The translations under genes and the position numbers were made by a program. From Pseudactinotalea sp. HY158 (GTDB taxonomy: Bacteria > Actinomycetota > Actinomycetes > Actinomycetales > Beutenbergiaceae): a DNA stretch of 64,000 nucleotides. Below are positions 23,827 to 31,877 of the stretch, in pieces. Where the stretch lies: assembly GCF_009660225.1 (NCBI RefSeq), contig NZ_CP045920.1, forward strand, positions 3,546,079 to 3,610,078, given 5' to 3'. The stretch's first letter is position 1; every line of letters begins with the position of its first letter. The notes beneath the pieces were generated by a model, which saw only the letters and a list, made by a program, of their open reading frames with translations, was not told the DNA's origin and did not search any database.

Positions 23827-25158
23827 GTGGTCTGGAAACTGCACGGCGATGGGATCTCCCCCGATCCCGAGGCCATCGTGATGCCGGACGAGCGGCTCAG
23901 CTGGCCCCGCACGATCGGGTTCGGCCTGCAGCACGTCGTGGCGATGTTCGGGGCCACGTTCCTCGTGCCGCTGCTCACCGGCTTCCCGCCCACGACCACG
24001 CTGCTCTTCTCGGGCCTGGGCACGATGCTGTTCCTGCTCATCACCCGCAACCGGGTGCCGAGCTATCTCGGTTCCTCCTTCGCGTTCATCGCCCCGATCC
24101 AGGCGGCGATGACCTCCGGGGCGGGCATGGGCCCGGCCCTGTTCGGAATCATGGCCACCGGCGCCCTGCTCGCCGTGATCGGGCTCGTGGTGCAGGCCAC
24201 CTCGACCCGCTGGCTCGACGCCCTCATGCCGCCCGTGGTCACCGGCGCGATCGTGGCCCTCATCGGCTTCAACCTCGGCGGCGCCGCCACCGGCAACTTC
24301 GCGAAGTCCCCGTGGGTCGCGCTCATCACGCTCGGCTCGATCCTCATCATCGCGGTGGCCTTCCGCGGCCTGTTCGCCCGGCTCTCGATCCTCGCCGGCG
24401 TGATCATCGGCTATATCGCCGCCTACGTCGCGGGCGAGGTCGACTTCACCGCGGTCGCCGAGGCCGCCTGGTTCGGCCTGCCCGAGTTCCACGCCCCCGT
24501 CGCGGACCTGTCCGTGCTGCCGATGTTCCTGCCGGTCGTGCTCGTGCTCATCGCCGAGAACGTCGGGCACGTGCGCTCCGTCGCGAACCTCACCGGCCGC
24601 CCCCGGATCAACGACCTGACCGGCCGCACCCTCGTCGCCGACGGCGTGGCCACCGTGCTCGCCGGGTCCGCCGGCGGCTCGGCCACCACCACCTACGGCG
24701 AGAACATCGGCGTGATGACCGCCACCCGCGTGTTCTCCACGGCGGCGTATTGGGTGGCCGGGATCGTGGCCGTGGCCCTGTCCTTCTCCCCCAAGTTCGG
24801 CCAGATCCTCAAGACCGTGCCCGACGGCGTGCTCGGCGGCGTGACCGTGGCCCTCTACGGGCTCATCGGCCTCATCGGCATCAAGATCTGGATCGAGAAC
24901 AAGGTCGACTTCTCCCGCCCCGTGAACCAGTACACCGCGGCCGTGGCCCTCATCATCGCCATCGGCGACCTGACGCTGAGCGCCGGCCCCGCCACGTTCA
25001 CCGGCATCGCCCTCGGGTCGATCGCCGCCGTGGTCGTCTACCACGGGATGCGCCTGATCGAACGGCTCCGCGGCGGCTCCTCCGAGTCCGCTCCACTGCC
25101 CAGGCCGTCATCGGCGGCCGAGGGGGACCTGGTGGGCAGCGGCGAGGCTGGCAGGTAG
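23827..25158 (+). CDS. Uracil/xanthine permease (NCS2 family)
   Basis: 443 residues from a GTG preceded by AAGGAG. Typical uracil-permease start (WKLHGDG, PRTIGFGLQHVVAMFGATFLVP) and 12-14 hydrophobic segments. Signature regions include SSFAFIAPIQAA, the substrate-site helix VLVLIAENVGHVRSV with the conserved Glu, and AGSAGGSATTTYGENIGVMTATRVFS. Imports uracil (or xanthine) with protons. The C-terminal tail is polar; its last 20 codons (25099-25158) are duplicated 1.7 kb downstream, after the ImmA/PIN pair. Similarity to UraA/PyrP is strong, but substrate is not certain from sequence alone. Confidence 0.9.
   Translation: MVWKLHGDGISPDPEAIVMPDERLSWPRTIGFGLQHVVAMFGATFLVPLLTGFPPTTTLLFSGLGTMLFLLITRNRVPSYLGSSFAFIAPIQAAMTSGAGMGPALFGIMATGALLAVIGLVVQATSTRWLDALMPPVVTGAIVALIGFNLGGAATGNFAKSPWVALITLGSILIIAVAFRGLFARLSILAGVIIGYIAAYVAGEVDFTAVAEAAWFGLPEFHAPVADLSVLPMFLPVVLVLIAENVGHVRSVANLTGRPRINDLTGRTLVADGVATVLAGSAGGSATTTYGENIGVMTATRVFSTAAYWVAGIVAVALSFSPKFGQILKTVPDGVLGGVTVALYGLIGLIGIKIWIENKVDFSRPVNQYTAAVALIIAIGDLTLSAGPATFTGIALGSIAAVVVYHGMRLIERLRGGSSESAPLPRPSSAAEGDLVGSGEAGR
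25099..25158 (+). repeat. Direct repeat, upstream copy (3' end of permease gene)
   Basis: These 60 bp, ending with the TAG stop, match 26872-26931 at all but about five positions. The changes are mostly synonymous or conservative (final residues EAGR here, EAGK in the other copy), so both copies evolved as coding sequence. Confidence 0.85.
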
Positions 25159-25199
25159 AACCCTGTCATAACGTCGGCCAATGTTCTAAAATCGCACAT

Positions 25200-26318
25200 A
25201 TGACACTCGACTCGGCCGGACTAGGACTTCGGATCGCCGGGGCCCGGCAACGCACCGGGCTCACACAGGACGAACTCGCGCGTTCTGCGGGGCTCGAGCG
25301 TTCGACGATCGCCAAGATCGAAACGGGCGCCCGCCGGGTCACCGCGCTCGAACTCGCACGCGTGGCGGATGCCACCGGAGAACGAATCGAATGGTTCGTG
25401 GAGGAGCCGGTGCCGTCGATCGTGTCGCATCGCAACATGTCCGACCCGGGTGAGCCGAGTCCACGGATCGACGGGGAGATCAATCGCGTGGCCCGTGCCG
25501 TTGAGTTCACGGCCCGACATGACCACGTGCTTCGCGACGTGCTCCGCGGCATCCCCGACTTCGGGGAACCCACATCCCTCGCGGAAGCCGAGGCGCTCGC
25601 GAGCAAGGCGCGCGGGCTTCTCGGGATCGACCTCGACGCACCGCTGCACGATCTGAGCGCCAAGCTCGTCACAGCGGGGATACTGACGTTCGTCACCGAT
25701 CTCGGGACCGAATCCGCAGATGCAGGCAGTCTGCTCCTCCGGACGGGCGCCGTCGCCGTCATCAACGGCGCACTCCACACGGGCCGCCGCCGGCTCGCGC
25801 TCGCGCACGAGTTCGGGCACGCCCTCATCGCCGATGAGTACACCGTGGACTGGCGCGTGGATGGAAGCACCGCCGAATCGCGGGAGCGCAGCCTGGACCG
25901 GTTCGCCCGGGCTTTGCTGCTTCCACGCGCAGCGCTGACCGCCTCCTGGCACAAGCGGGTCGAAGCCGAAGGTATCCGCTCTGCCGCAGTGCGCATAGCA
26001 AGCGACTTCCGGGTAGACATGTCGACGTTGGCTCAGCAACTTCTCGACCTCGGGCTCATCGACGCGGGCGCCGCAGCGCAGGTCCGTACGGTCCGGACCG
26101 GCCGCGCGGATATCGTCGAGTACGGTCTCGTGGTCGCGGACGAATTGCCGACCGGTGAGCTCCCCCAGCCCTATCAGGCGGCGGTGTTGCGCCTCTTCAA
26201 GTCCGAGACCGTGAGTGCCGATCGAGCCCTCGACCTCCTGCTCGACACCTGGGACACGGGTGACCTGCCACCGCTCACGCTCCGTGACGAGTCGGAGATC
26301 TGGCAGTTCGTCTCGTGA
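25200..26318 (+). CDS. XRE-family regulator fused to ImmA/IrrE-type metallopeptidase
   Basis: 372 residues. Residues about 8-65 are an XRE helix-turn-helix (GLTQDELARSAGLERSTIAKIETG). The C-terminal part is an ImmA/IrrE (COG2856) peptidase with the zinc motif HEFGH at 203-207. Such proteins sense a signal and cleave a repressor or antitoxin; the fused HTH type often pairs with a small toxin gene. The stop overlaps the GTG of a PIN-like gene (GTGA), so the two form one operon. There is no ribosome site before the ATG at 25200; AATGTTCTAAAATCG upstream is AT-rich and a leaderless start is possible. The pair lies between copies of the permease 3' end. Confidence 0.85.
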   Translation: MTLDSAGLGLRIAGARQRTGLTQDELARSAGLERSTIAKIETGARRVTALELARVADATGERIEWFVEEPVPSIVSHRNMSDPGEPSPRIDGEINRVARAVEFTARHDHVLRDVLRGIPDFGEPTSLAEAEALASKARGLLGIDLDAPLHDLSAKLVTAGILTFVTDLGTESADAGSLLLRTGAVAVINGALHTGRRRLALAHEFGHALIADEYTVDWRVDGSTAESRERSLDRFARALLLPRAALTASWHKRVEAEGIRSAAVRIASDFRVDMSTLAQQLLDLGLIDAGAAAQVRTVRTGRADIVEYGLVVADELPTGELPQPYQAAVLRLFKSETVSADRALDLLLDTWDTGDLPPLTLRDESEIWQFVS

Positions 26319-26869
26319 CCTCGAAGGAGCCCGTCTCCCTCGTTATCGATACCGGTCCGCTGAGCCATTTGGCCAAGGCCGGTTGGCTGTCGGTGCTTCG
26401 ATCTGTTGCCGGCGGGCGCACCGTCGTCATGACTGCCGAGGTCGAGGCCGAGCTCCACGAGGGCCTTCACCGATACCCACATCTGCAGCAAGTCCTCGAG
26501 GCCCGCTGGATCAGGACCGAGGAGCTCCGATCCACGGCAGAACTGACGTCGTTTGCCGACTTCGCCGCCCGCCTCGTCGTCGGAACCCGGAACGTCGGCG
26601 AGGCCTCCGTGCTCGCCTACGCCGCCGTCCATGATTGTGTCGCGGTCGTGGACGACGGTGCTGCACGCAAGGCCGCACACGACTTCGACGTCAAGCAACG
26701 CGGCACGCTCGGGCTCCTCTGTGAAGCGATTCGTGAGGGTCTGCTCACGGTTGACGTCGTCAGCGACATCGCGGACCACCTGCTCGAGAGCGAGTACCGG
26801 CTTCCCTTCGGACCCGGCAATTTCCGGGCCTGGGCGCGCGAGAACGGGCTCGTGCCACCGGATCGGTAG
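26315..26869 (+). CDS. PIN-like nuclease-fold protein paired with ImmA/IrrE regulator
   Basis: 184 residues from a GTG overlapping the upstream stop. VIDTGPLSHLAKAGWLSVL at the N-terminus supplies the first acidic residue; VVMTAEVEAELHEG gives the second; NVGEASVLAYAA and VAVVDDGAARKAAHDFDV give the third and fourth, the usual acidic quartet of PIN domains. It is close to the DUF3368-type PIN proteins. Probably an RNase toxin or effector controlled by the upstream HTH-peptidase. Not truncated. Confidence 0.75.
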   Translation: MTSKEPVSLVIDTGPLSHLAKAGWLSVLRSVAGGRTVVMTAEVEAELHEGLHRYPHLQQVLEARWIRTEELRSTAELTSFADFAARLVVGTRNVGEASVLAYAAVHDCVAVVDDGAARKAAHDFDVKQRGTLGLLCEAIREGLLTVDVVSDIADHLLESEYRLPFGPGNFRAWARENGLVPPDR

Positions 26870-26871
26870 GC

Positions 26872-26931
26872 CCCAGGCCGTCGTCGGCGGCCGAGGGGGA
26901 CCTGGTGGGCAGCGGTGAGGCGGGCAAGTAG
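26872..26931 (+). repeat. Direct repeat, downstream copy of permease 3' end
   Basis: Encodes a second copy of the permease C-terminus (SSAAEGDLVGSGEAGK and a TAG stop) without the rest of the gene, immediately after the PIN gene. Together with 25099-25158 it brackets a 1.77-kb module, like the att repeats of an element inserted at a gene end, though no integrase is present. Confidence 0.85.
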
Positions 26932-26978
26932 GATTCTCTCGTGATGATCTCAAGGCTCCTGGTGGTGACTCCGCTCTC

Positions 26979-27698
26979 GTGAAGGTCTCGGTGGAGAACG
27001 GCATTCCGGGCTGGTCCCGGGCGGCGCTCGAGGTGCTGCAGGAGGTGGCCGGCACCTACAACGCGACGATCACGAGCAGCGCGCTCATCGAGGAGATCCA
27101 GTCCCGCTCGGGCCGCTGGGCGAACGTGACGAGCAAGGCCTGGGTGCGCAAGGTGCTCGCCGTGGTCACCCTCAAGTGCCAGCGCGAGGAGTGGCCCCAC
27201 CTCGCCGCGCTCGTGCTGCGCCCCTCCGACTCCACGGTCGGCCCCTGGTACGGCGACGTGCTCGCGATCACCGGGCCGGGCACCTCGCCCGACGAGCAGC
27301 ACCACGCCGCCGAGATGCGCCTCGAGTGCTACCGGCACTTCGGCGCCGACGTTCCCACCGGCGCCGTTCCCGTGCTGCGGCCCGTCTCCCGCAAGCGTAT
27401 GGACGACGCAGCTCGCCCCGCCCGCTCGGCCGGCGGTCGAGCCGTGGCCGGGTCCGCATCCGCCGCGGACGACGCGGCGGGCGGTCATGGCGGTACCGCC
27501 GGACCGGGCCCGAGCAGCCGGGCCGGGGCCGAGGTCGCCACCCCGACCGGCCGGCCGGCTCGCGGCGGCGACTCCGGCGCGAAGGCGAGCGGGCGTCGTC
27601 CGCAATCGAAGGCGGCGGGCGAGGAGCGCACCGGCGGCATCTGCCCCACGTGCTTCATGCAGATGCCCCTGACCGGGGAGTGCCCGAACTGCGGCTGA
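26979..27698 (+). CDS. Conserved actinobacterial protein with C-terminal zinc ribbon
   Basis: 239 residues. N-terminal 140 residues are a folded domain (WSRAALEVLQEVAGTYNATIT, SKAWVRKVLAVVTLKCQREEWPHLAALVL), then an Ala/Gly/Ser/Arg-rich linker and a C-terminal ribbon CPTCFMQMPLTGECPNC with two CxxC pairs. Such proteins are annotated as hypothetical; the ribbon suggests zinc and perhaps nucleic-acid binding. The GTG start at 26979 overlaps the stop of a 13-codon frame (26941-26982, from GTG ATG), which could be a leader peptide coupling translation. The gene was presumably next to the permease before the ImmA/PIN insertion. Confidence 0.75.
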   Translation: MKVSVENGIPGWSRAALEVLQEVAGTYNATITSSALIEEIQSRSGRWANVTSKAWVRKVLAVVTLKCQREEWPHLAALVLRPSDSTVGPWYGDVLAITGPGTSPDEQHHAAEMRLECYRHFGADVPTGAVPVLRPVSRKRMDDAARPARSAGGRAVAGSASAADDAAGGHGGTAGPGPSSRAGAEVATPTGRPARGGDSGAKASGRRPQSKAAGEERTGGICPTCFMQMPLTGECPNCG

Positions 27699-27746
27699 GC
27701 CCGCGCCGGCTCATGCACCGATCTCTGGCTGACCGGATCGACCCGC

Positions 27747-27760
27747 GATCGCATGCGATC
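27747..27760. promoter_or_regulatory. 14-bp palindrome upstream of vapB
   Basis: GATCGCATGCGATC is a perfect palindrome about 90 bp before vapB, in the only non-coding gap of this stretch. A possible operator for VapBC autoregulation, but such palindromes can occur by chance. Confidence 0.3.
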
Positions 27761-27847
27761 CGGCTTACTGCACTGGCACTCGTTGCCTCGCAGGCACCAC
27801 TGCCCCCCACATCATCATGTGCCACGAGCGCATCATGAGGCTACGCT

Positions 27848-28093
27848 GTGTCGATGCGGACCACGATCACCATCGCGGATGATGTCTTCGCGGAGATCGA
27901 ACGTCTGCGCCGGCTCGAAGGCATCGGGCCGAGCGAGGCACTCAATCGGCTGGCCCGCCGAGGCATCTCCGTCGCAGAATCCGAGCAACCCCGATACGTG
28001 CACACGTCCCATCCGCTCGGACTCAAGGTCGACGTGAGCGATGTCGGCGCCGTGCTCGATCTCCTCGACGATCACGACTCACCAGCGGCATGA
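27848..28093 (+). CDS. VapB-type ribbon-helix-helix antitoxin
   Basis: 81 residues from GTG 27848 (GAGG seven bases upstream); ATG 27854 is an alternative. MRTTITIADDVFAEIERLRR followed by GPSEALNRLARRGI is the ribbon-helix-helix DNA-binding fold of CopG/VapB antitoxins; the C-terminal VDVSDVGAVLDLLDD would wrap the toxin. Its TGA overlaps the ATG of the PIN gene (ATGA). Intact, although its toxin is frameshifted. Confidence 0.85.
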   Translation: MSMRTTITIADDVFAEIERLRRLEGIGPSEALNRLARRGISVAESEQPRYVHTSHPLGLKVDVSDVGAVLDLLDDHDSPAA

Positions 28094-28517
28094 TCCTTGA
28101 TGCGAATATCCTCCTGTACGCCGTCGACTCGACGTCACCCCATCACGATCGGGCCTCGCGCTGGTTCACGCGCGTGCTCAACGGTGCCGAGCGGGTGGGG
28201 CTGCCGCGGCAGACGACCGGTGCATTCCTACGCGTGGCAACCCACCCTCGCGTGACCTCGCATCCGCTCGACGCGCAGGCCGCGCGGGCGTACGTGGATT
28301 CGTGGGTGAACGCCCCCCGCCCGCATGGGTGCCGCCGGTGACCCGCCAGACAGTGCTCGCGTTCGGGCAGCTCATGCGTGATCACCACGTGACCGGCAAT
28401 CTCGTGCCCGATGCCCAGTTGGCCGCACTCGGGCTCAGTCTCGGGGTGGCGGTGGTCTCCGCGGACAGCGACTTCGCGCGCTTCCCCGAGGTGCGCTGGG
28501 TCAACCCGCTCGAGTAG
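28090..28517 (+). pseudogene. VapC PIN toxin with a frameshift in a C tract
   Basis: The first frame gives MILDANILLYAVDSTSPHHD, TGAFLRVATHP and AARAYVDSWVNAP, then stops at 28341. The family continues in another frame from about 28313: PAWVPPVTRQTVLAFGQLM, GNLVPDAQLAALGL and VVSADSDFARFPEVRWVNPL, including the last acidic residues. The switch occurs at a run of six C (28314-28319); one extra C or two fewer would restore a full VapC of about 142 residues. Either a true disabling mutation, a slippage-prone switch, or a sequencing error. The upstream antitoxin is intact. Confidence 0.8.
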
Positions 28518-28629
28518 GCGGTCCGGCTCTCGAACGTGGCGCCCTGGGGCGGCCACGGCCGATCCGAGGAAGACGTCGCTCCCGGTGGCGGCCCGTAGAG
28601 TGATGAGCACCCCGATCGAGGAGTCGCCC

Positions 28630-29394
28630 GTGTTACGCCCTGGACTGTGTTCGGTCACCTACCGCGAACTGACGCCGGCCGAGGTGATCGACCTCGCCCG
28701 CGACGCCGGGCTCGAATGCATCGAGTGGGCCGGGGACGTGCACGTGCCCGCGGGCGACGTCGCGGGCGCGGCGTCGGTGCGGGGGGCGACCGAGGCGGCC
28801 GGCCTGGCCGTGGCCTCCTACGGTTCCTACCTCGACTTCCTCGGCAGCGAGGAGGAGTTCGCGCTCGCCGCGGCCGGGGTCGTGTCGGCGGCCGAGGCGC
28901 TCGGGGCGCCGCGCATCCGTGTCTGGGCGGGCCGGACGGGCTCGGCCGAGGCGGACTCGCAGCTGCGGGACACGGTCGTGGCCCGGATCCGGCACGTCGC
29001 CGACCTGACCCGCCCGCTCGGCATCGATCTCGGGCTCGAGTTCCACGGCCACACCCTCACCGACGAGGTCGGCTCGACGCTGCGGCTGCTCGAGGAGGTC
29101 GACCGGGCGAACGTGCTCACGTACTGGCAGCCGCACCAGGGCATGCCGAGTGCCGACGCGCTCTCGACGCTGCGGCGCGTACTGGACCGTACCTCGACGA
29201 TCCACGCGTTCTCGTGGTGGCCGATGGCCGAGCGGCTGGAGCTCGCCGAGCGCGCCGACCTGTGGCGGGGCGCCGTCGAGATCCTGGCGGCCGCGGGCGG
29301 CGACCACGACGTGCTGCTCGAGTTCGTGCCGGACGACGACCCCTCCCTGCTCGCCTCCGAGGCCGCGACGCTGCGGGAGTGGCTGCACCCCTGA
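28630..29394 (+). CDS. Sugar phosphate isomerase/epimerase family protein
   Basis: 254 residues. GTG 28630 preceded by GAGGAG is the best start; an ATG at 28603 lacks a ribosome site. A TIM-barrel of the xylose-isomerase-like/AP-endonuclease-2 type: LCSVTYRELTPAEVIDLARDAGLECIEW, VPAGD, LGAPRIRVWAG, LGLEFHGHTLTDE with metal-ligand Glu and His, and VLTYWQPHQG. Family members isomerise or epimerise sugars or act in inositol and other polyol pathways; the substrate cannot be inferred. No sugar operon is adjacent. Confidence 0.8.
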   Translation: MLRPGLCSVTYRELTPAEVIDLARDAGLECIEWAGDVHVPAGDVAGAASVRGATEAAGLAVASYGSYLDFLGSEEEFALAAAGVVSAAEALGAPRIRVWAGRTGSAEADSQLRDTVVARIRHVADLTRPLGIDLGLEFHGHTLTDEVGSTLRLLEEVDRANVLTYWQPHQGMPSADALSTLRRVLDRTSTIHAFSWWPMAERLELAERADLWRGAVEILAAAGGDHDVLLEFVPDDDPSLLASEAATLREWLHP

Positions 29395-29485
29395 AGAAAA
29401 CGGTAACAATTTCTTACCGCCCACGACCGGATGAAACTTGTTTTAAAATGCCACAATTCGGTCGGCTTCTTCCTACTATGGGATC
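29395..29485. promoter_or_regulatory. AT-rich intergenic patch with a small inverted repeat
   Basis: This 91-bp gap is much poorer in G+C than its surroundings. CGGTAA-CAATTTC-TTACCG forms an inverted repeat just past the upstream stop (terminator or operator), and TACTAT at 29473-29478 could be the -10 of the next gene. The -35 is not clear. Confidence 0.35.
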
Positions 29486-30436
29486 GTGACGATACGACGA
29501 CCGACGGTCTCCCGGGGAGAAACGTCGCAGTTCTTGCGACACTTGCTGGCCGATGAGGAGTCATACAACCGTCGATGGCGCGTCTCCGTCACCCGACAAT
29601 CGGGGGAATTGATACATCAGCGCGCCGTTGCGCAAGTCGTCGCCGAATACCTCTGGGAGACCGGTCAGGTCGACGACGCCGTGACCGACCTGCCGCGCCG
29701 GCTGCGGGACCGGATCTCCCGCGCGCTGGCCGGCACCTCCCTCTCGACCGAGACACTCCGCTGGTTCATCGAGGCCTTCGACATGAATCAGATCCACGCG
29801 GACTCACTCTGGAATCGATACCGGAACGACGCCGCCCGGGCCCCCTCGGGAGTGGGCATCTACGCCCCGCCGGGCAACAACGGCGAGCCGCGCCGGCCCG
29901 TGTCGAGGGCGGACTACCGGGTGCGCACCCTCGACGAGTTCCACCAGCTCGGCCCGGACGGCCTGCCGAACGTGCACCAGACCTACGTCGTGATCGAGGC
30001 GCTCGCGCGGCTCGAGCGGTACACGTTCCAGTTCGACACCGACCACGCCTCCGTCGAGGTGCTGCGCGGGGGGACGCGGGGAGCCTCGTATCCGAACCCC
30101 GACCGTCCGGAGATCTGGGCGGTGGACATCGAGTTCGCCGACGCGCTGACGCCCGGGGAGACGGCCGCCCTCGAGTACCGCACCTTCTTCCACTACCCGG
30201 GCGCGCCCGAGCCGGTGTTCCGGCGGATCATCCTCGACGCGATCCCGGCGGTCACGATGGAGGTGCGGTTCAACGAGGCGCGGCTTCCCGCGCGGGTGTG
30301 GTGGAGCACGTGGGAGTCGATCGACTCCCACGCGATCGACGAATCCGTGACGCCGGTCGATCGCGGAGGCACCGCCCATCGTTTCCTGGAGAACACCCCG
30401 CCGGGCATATTCGGCTTCCGATGGGCGTGGGAATGA
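29486..30436 (+). CDS. Uncharacterised actinobacterial protein
   Basis: 316 residues from a GTG. No signal peptide, no membrane segment. N-terminal half is helical with basic and acidic stretches (FLRHLLADEESYNRRWRVSV, LPRRLRDRISRALAG, TLRWFIEAFDMNQIHADSLWNRYRND) and resembles a DNA- or protein-binding helical domain. C-terminal half is beta-rich, with HQTYVVIEALARLERYTFQFDTDHA, EYRTFFHYPG and RVWWSTWESIDSHAIDES. I have seen proteins of this general make-up annotated as hypothetical in actinobacteria, but no family function is known to me. Monocistronic between an AT-rich promoter patch and a 349-bp gap. Confidence 0.65.
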   Translation: MTIRRPTVSRGETSQFLRHLLADEESYNRRWRVSVTRQSGELIHQRAVAQVVAEYLWETGQVDDAVTDLPRRLRDRISRALAGTSLSTETLRWFIEAFDMNQIHADSLWNRYRNDAARAPSGVGIYAPPGNNGEPRRPVSRADYRVRTLDEFHQLGPDGLPNVHQTYVVIEALARLERYTFQFDTDHASVEVLRGGTRGASYPNPDRPEIWAVDIEFADALTPGETAALEYRTFFHYPGAPEPVFRRIILDAIPAVTMEVRFNEARLPARVWWSTWESIDSHAIDESVTPVDRGGTAHRFLENTPPGIFGFRWAWE

Positions 30437-30785
30437 CCGACGTCGCGGGCAGGTAATACCGTGCCGCGGCACGCCGCTTATGTCGCACTTATGTCGCACC
30501 ATTCGAATGGGGGCCCTCGCGTCACCGCCGATCCATAAGGGGAACAACCACGAAACAGGGGCCGGGTACAACCTCGATCCATGACCCGACGGCGATCATT
30601 CACCAGGCTCGACGCGTCACGATCCGCAGGGATTCCCATTCGGCGGCGGACCCCGACCGGAGAGGAGCCCGCCTCGACGAGGCACGCCCGCCACGAGGGG
30701 ACGACGCGCCTGAACGAGTGGGGCGCCCGGCCCGGCGCAGGGGGCCGAATCGCGTTCGGGTGCCTCGAGCGGGCAGGATGAGGGG
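30437..30785. other. 349-bp gap without a recognised gene
   Basis: No convincing frame on either strand and no strong hairpin. The segment near 30478-30496 has TATGTCGCACTTATGTCGCAC, a 10-base unit repeated once. The promoter of the following dehydrogenase probably lies here, but no clear -35/-10 pair is visible. Confidence 0.5.
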
Positions 30786-31832
30786 GTGCCGCACACGACC
30801 CACGCCACCGCACCGACCCGCCCGACCCGCCGCCCCGTCGCCCTGCTGGCGATGCTGCCCGACCTGCCGCCGTGCCTGTTCCGGCCCGACCAGCTCGATC
30901 AGCTGACCCGCCTGCTCGACGTCGACCCCGCACAGGTCGACCCGGACCTCGCCGCCCTCGACGACGGTCGGCTCGCCGAGGTCGAGGTGCTCGTGACCGG
31001 CTGGGGCGCGCCGCGACTCGACGCGGCCCTGCTCGCGCGGCTGCCCCGGCTCGGCGCGGTCGTGCACACCGCCGGGAGCGTCAAGTCCCTGTTCGACGAC
31101 GCCGCCGCGGCGGCCGCGCCCGCGTCCCTGCGGGTCACCTCCGCCGTCCACGCGAACGCGATTCCCGTGGCGGAGTACACCCTCGCGCAGATCCTTCTCG
31201 CCGGGAAGCGGACGCTCGCCTCCGAGGCCGACTACCGCCGGCGGCGCCGGGTCGATCCCGACTGGTACACCCGCGGCGGCTACGGCAACCACGGCGGCGT
31301 CGTCGGGCTCATCGGCGCCTCCCACATCGGCCGGCTCGTCGCCTCCCACCTGCGCCCCTTCGACGTGCAGGTGCTCCTCTACGACCCGTTCGTGAGCGCG
31401 GCCCAGGCCGCCGAGCTCGGCACCGAGAAGGTCGAGCTGGCGGACCTGTTCTCCCGCAGCGACGTCGTCAGCCTGCATGCCCCCGACGTGCCCGCCACCC
31501 ACCACATGGTCGACGCCGGGATGCTCGCGCTCATGCGCGACGGCACCACGTTCATCAACACCGCCCGGCCCGCGCTCGTGCACGAGGAGGCGCTGCGGGC
31601 CGAACTCGTGTCCGGCCGGATCAGCGCCGTGCTCGACGTGCACGATTCACTCCCCGCCGACGACCCGATCTGGGAGCTGCGGAACGTGAGCATCACCCCG
31701 CACCTCGCCGGCTCCCAGGGCAACGAGCTCCACCGCCTCGCGAACACCGCCCTGACCGAGATCGCCGCCTACGTCGGCGGGCACGACCCAGTCCACCCCG
31801 TCGACCTGGCCACCCTCGCGACCCTGGCCTGA
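30786..31832 (+). CDS. NAD-dependent D-isomer-specific 2-hydroxyacid dehydrogenase family protein
   Basis: 348 residues from a GTG (GATGAGGGG upstream). Rossmann domain with GVVGLIGASHIGRLVAS (variant GxGxxG; the second Gly is Ala), then DLFSRSDVVSLHAPDVPATHHM. Catalytic Arg in INTARPALV, catalytic Glu region DSLPADDPIWELRNV, and His in ITPHLAGS. These enzymes reduce 2-keto acids or oxidise 2-hydroxy acids; the substrate is unknown. The N-terminal catalytic domain is divergent from GyaR/SerA. Monocistronic; the next gene is convergent. Confidence 0.85.
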   Translation: MPHTTHATAPTRPTRRPVALLAMLPDLPPCLFRPDQLDQLTRLLDVDPAQVDPDLAALDDGRLAEVEVLVTGWGAPRLDAALLARLPRLGAVVHTAGSVKSLFDDAAAAAAPASLRVTSAVHANAIPVAEYTLAQILLAGKRTLASEADYRRRRRVDPDWYTRGGYGNHGGVVGLIGASHIGRLVASHLRPFDVQVLLYDPFVSAAQAAELGTEKVELADLFSRSDVVSLHAPDVPATHHMVDAGMLALMRDGTTFINTARPALVHEEALRAELVSGRISAVLDVHDSLPADDPIWELRNVSITPHLAGSQGNELHRLANTALTEIAAYVGGHDPVHPVDLATLATLA

Positions 31833-31877
31833 GGCGACCGGTCACCGGCCGGCCGCGATCCCCGACCACCGCGGGGA

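Noticed and set aside
23527-25044. Minus-strand frame whose end reads HKSPVGSSTNVRLETPQTSG
   Set aside because: These residues arise from reading the 23-bp repeats in three frames, and the remainder is antisense to the permease.
26215-26634. Second open frame inside the PIN gene
   Set aside because: The GTG-coupled frame at 26315-26869 has the PIN residues; the other is a shifted shadow.
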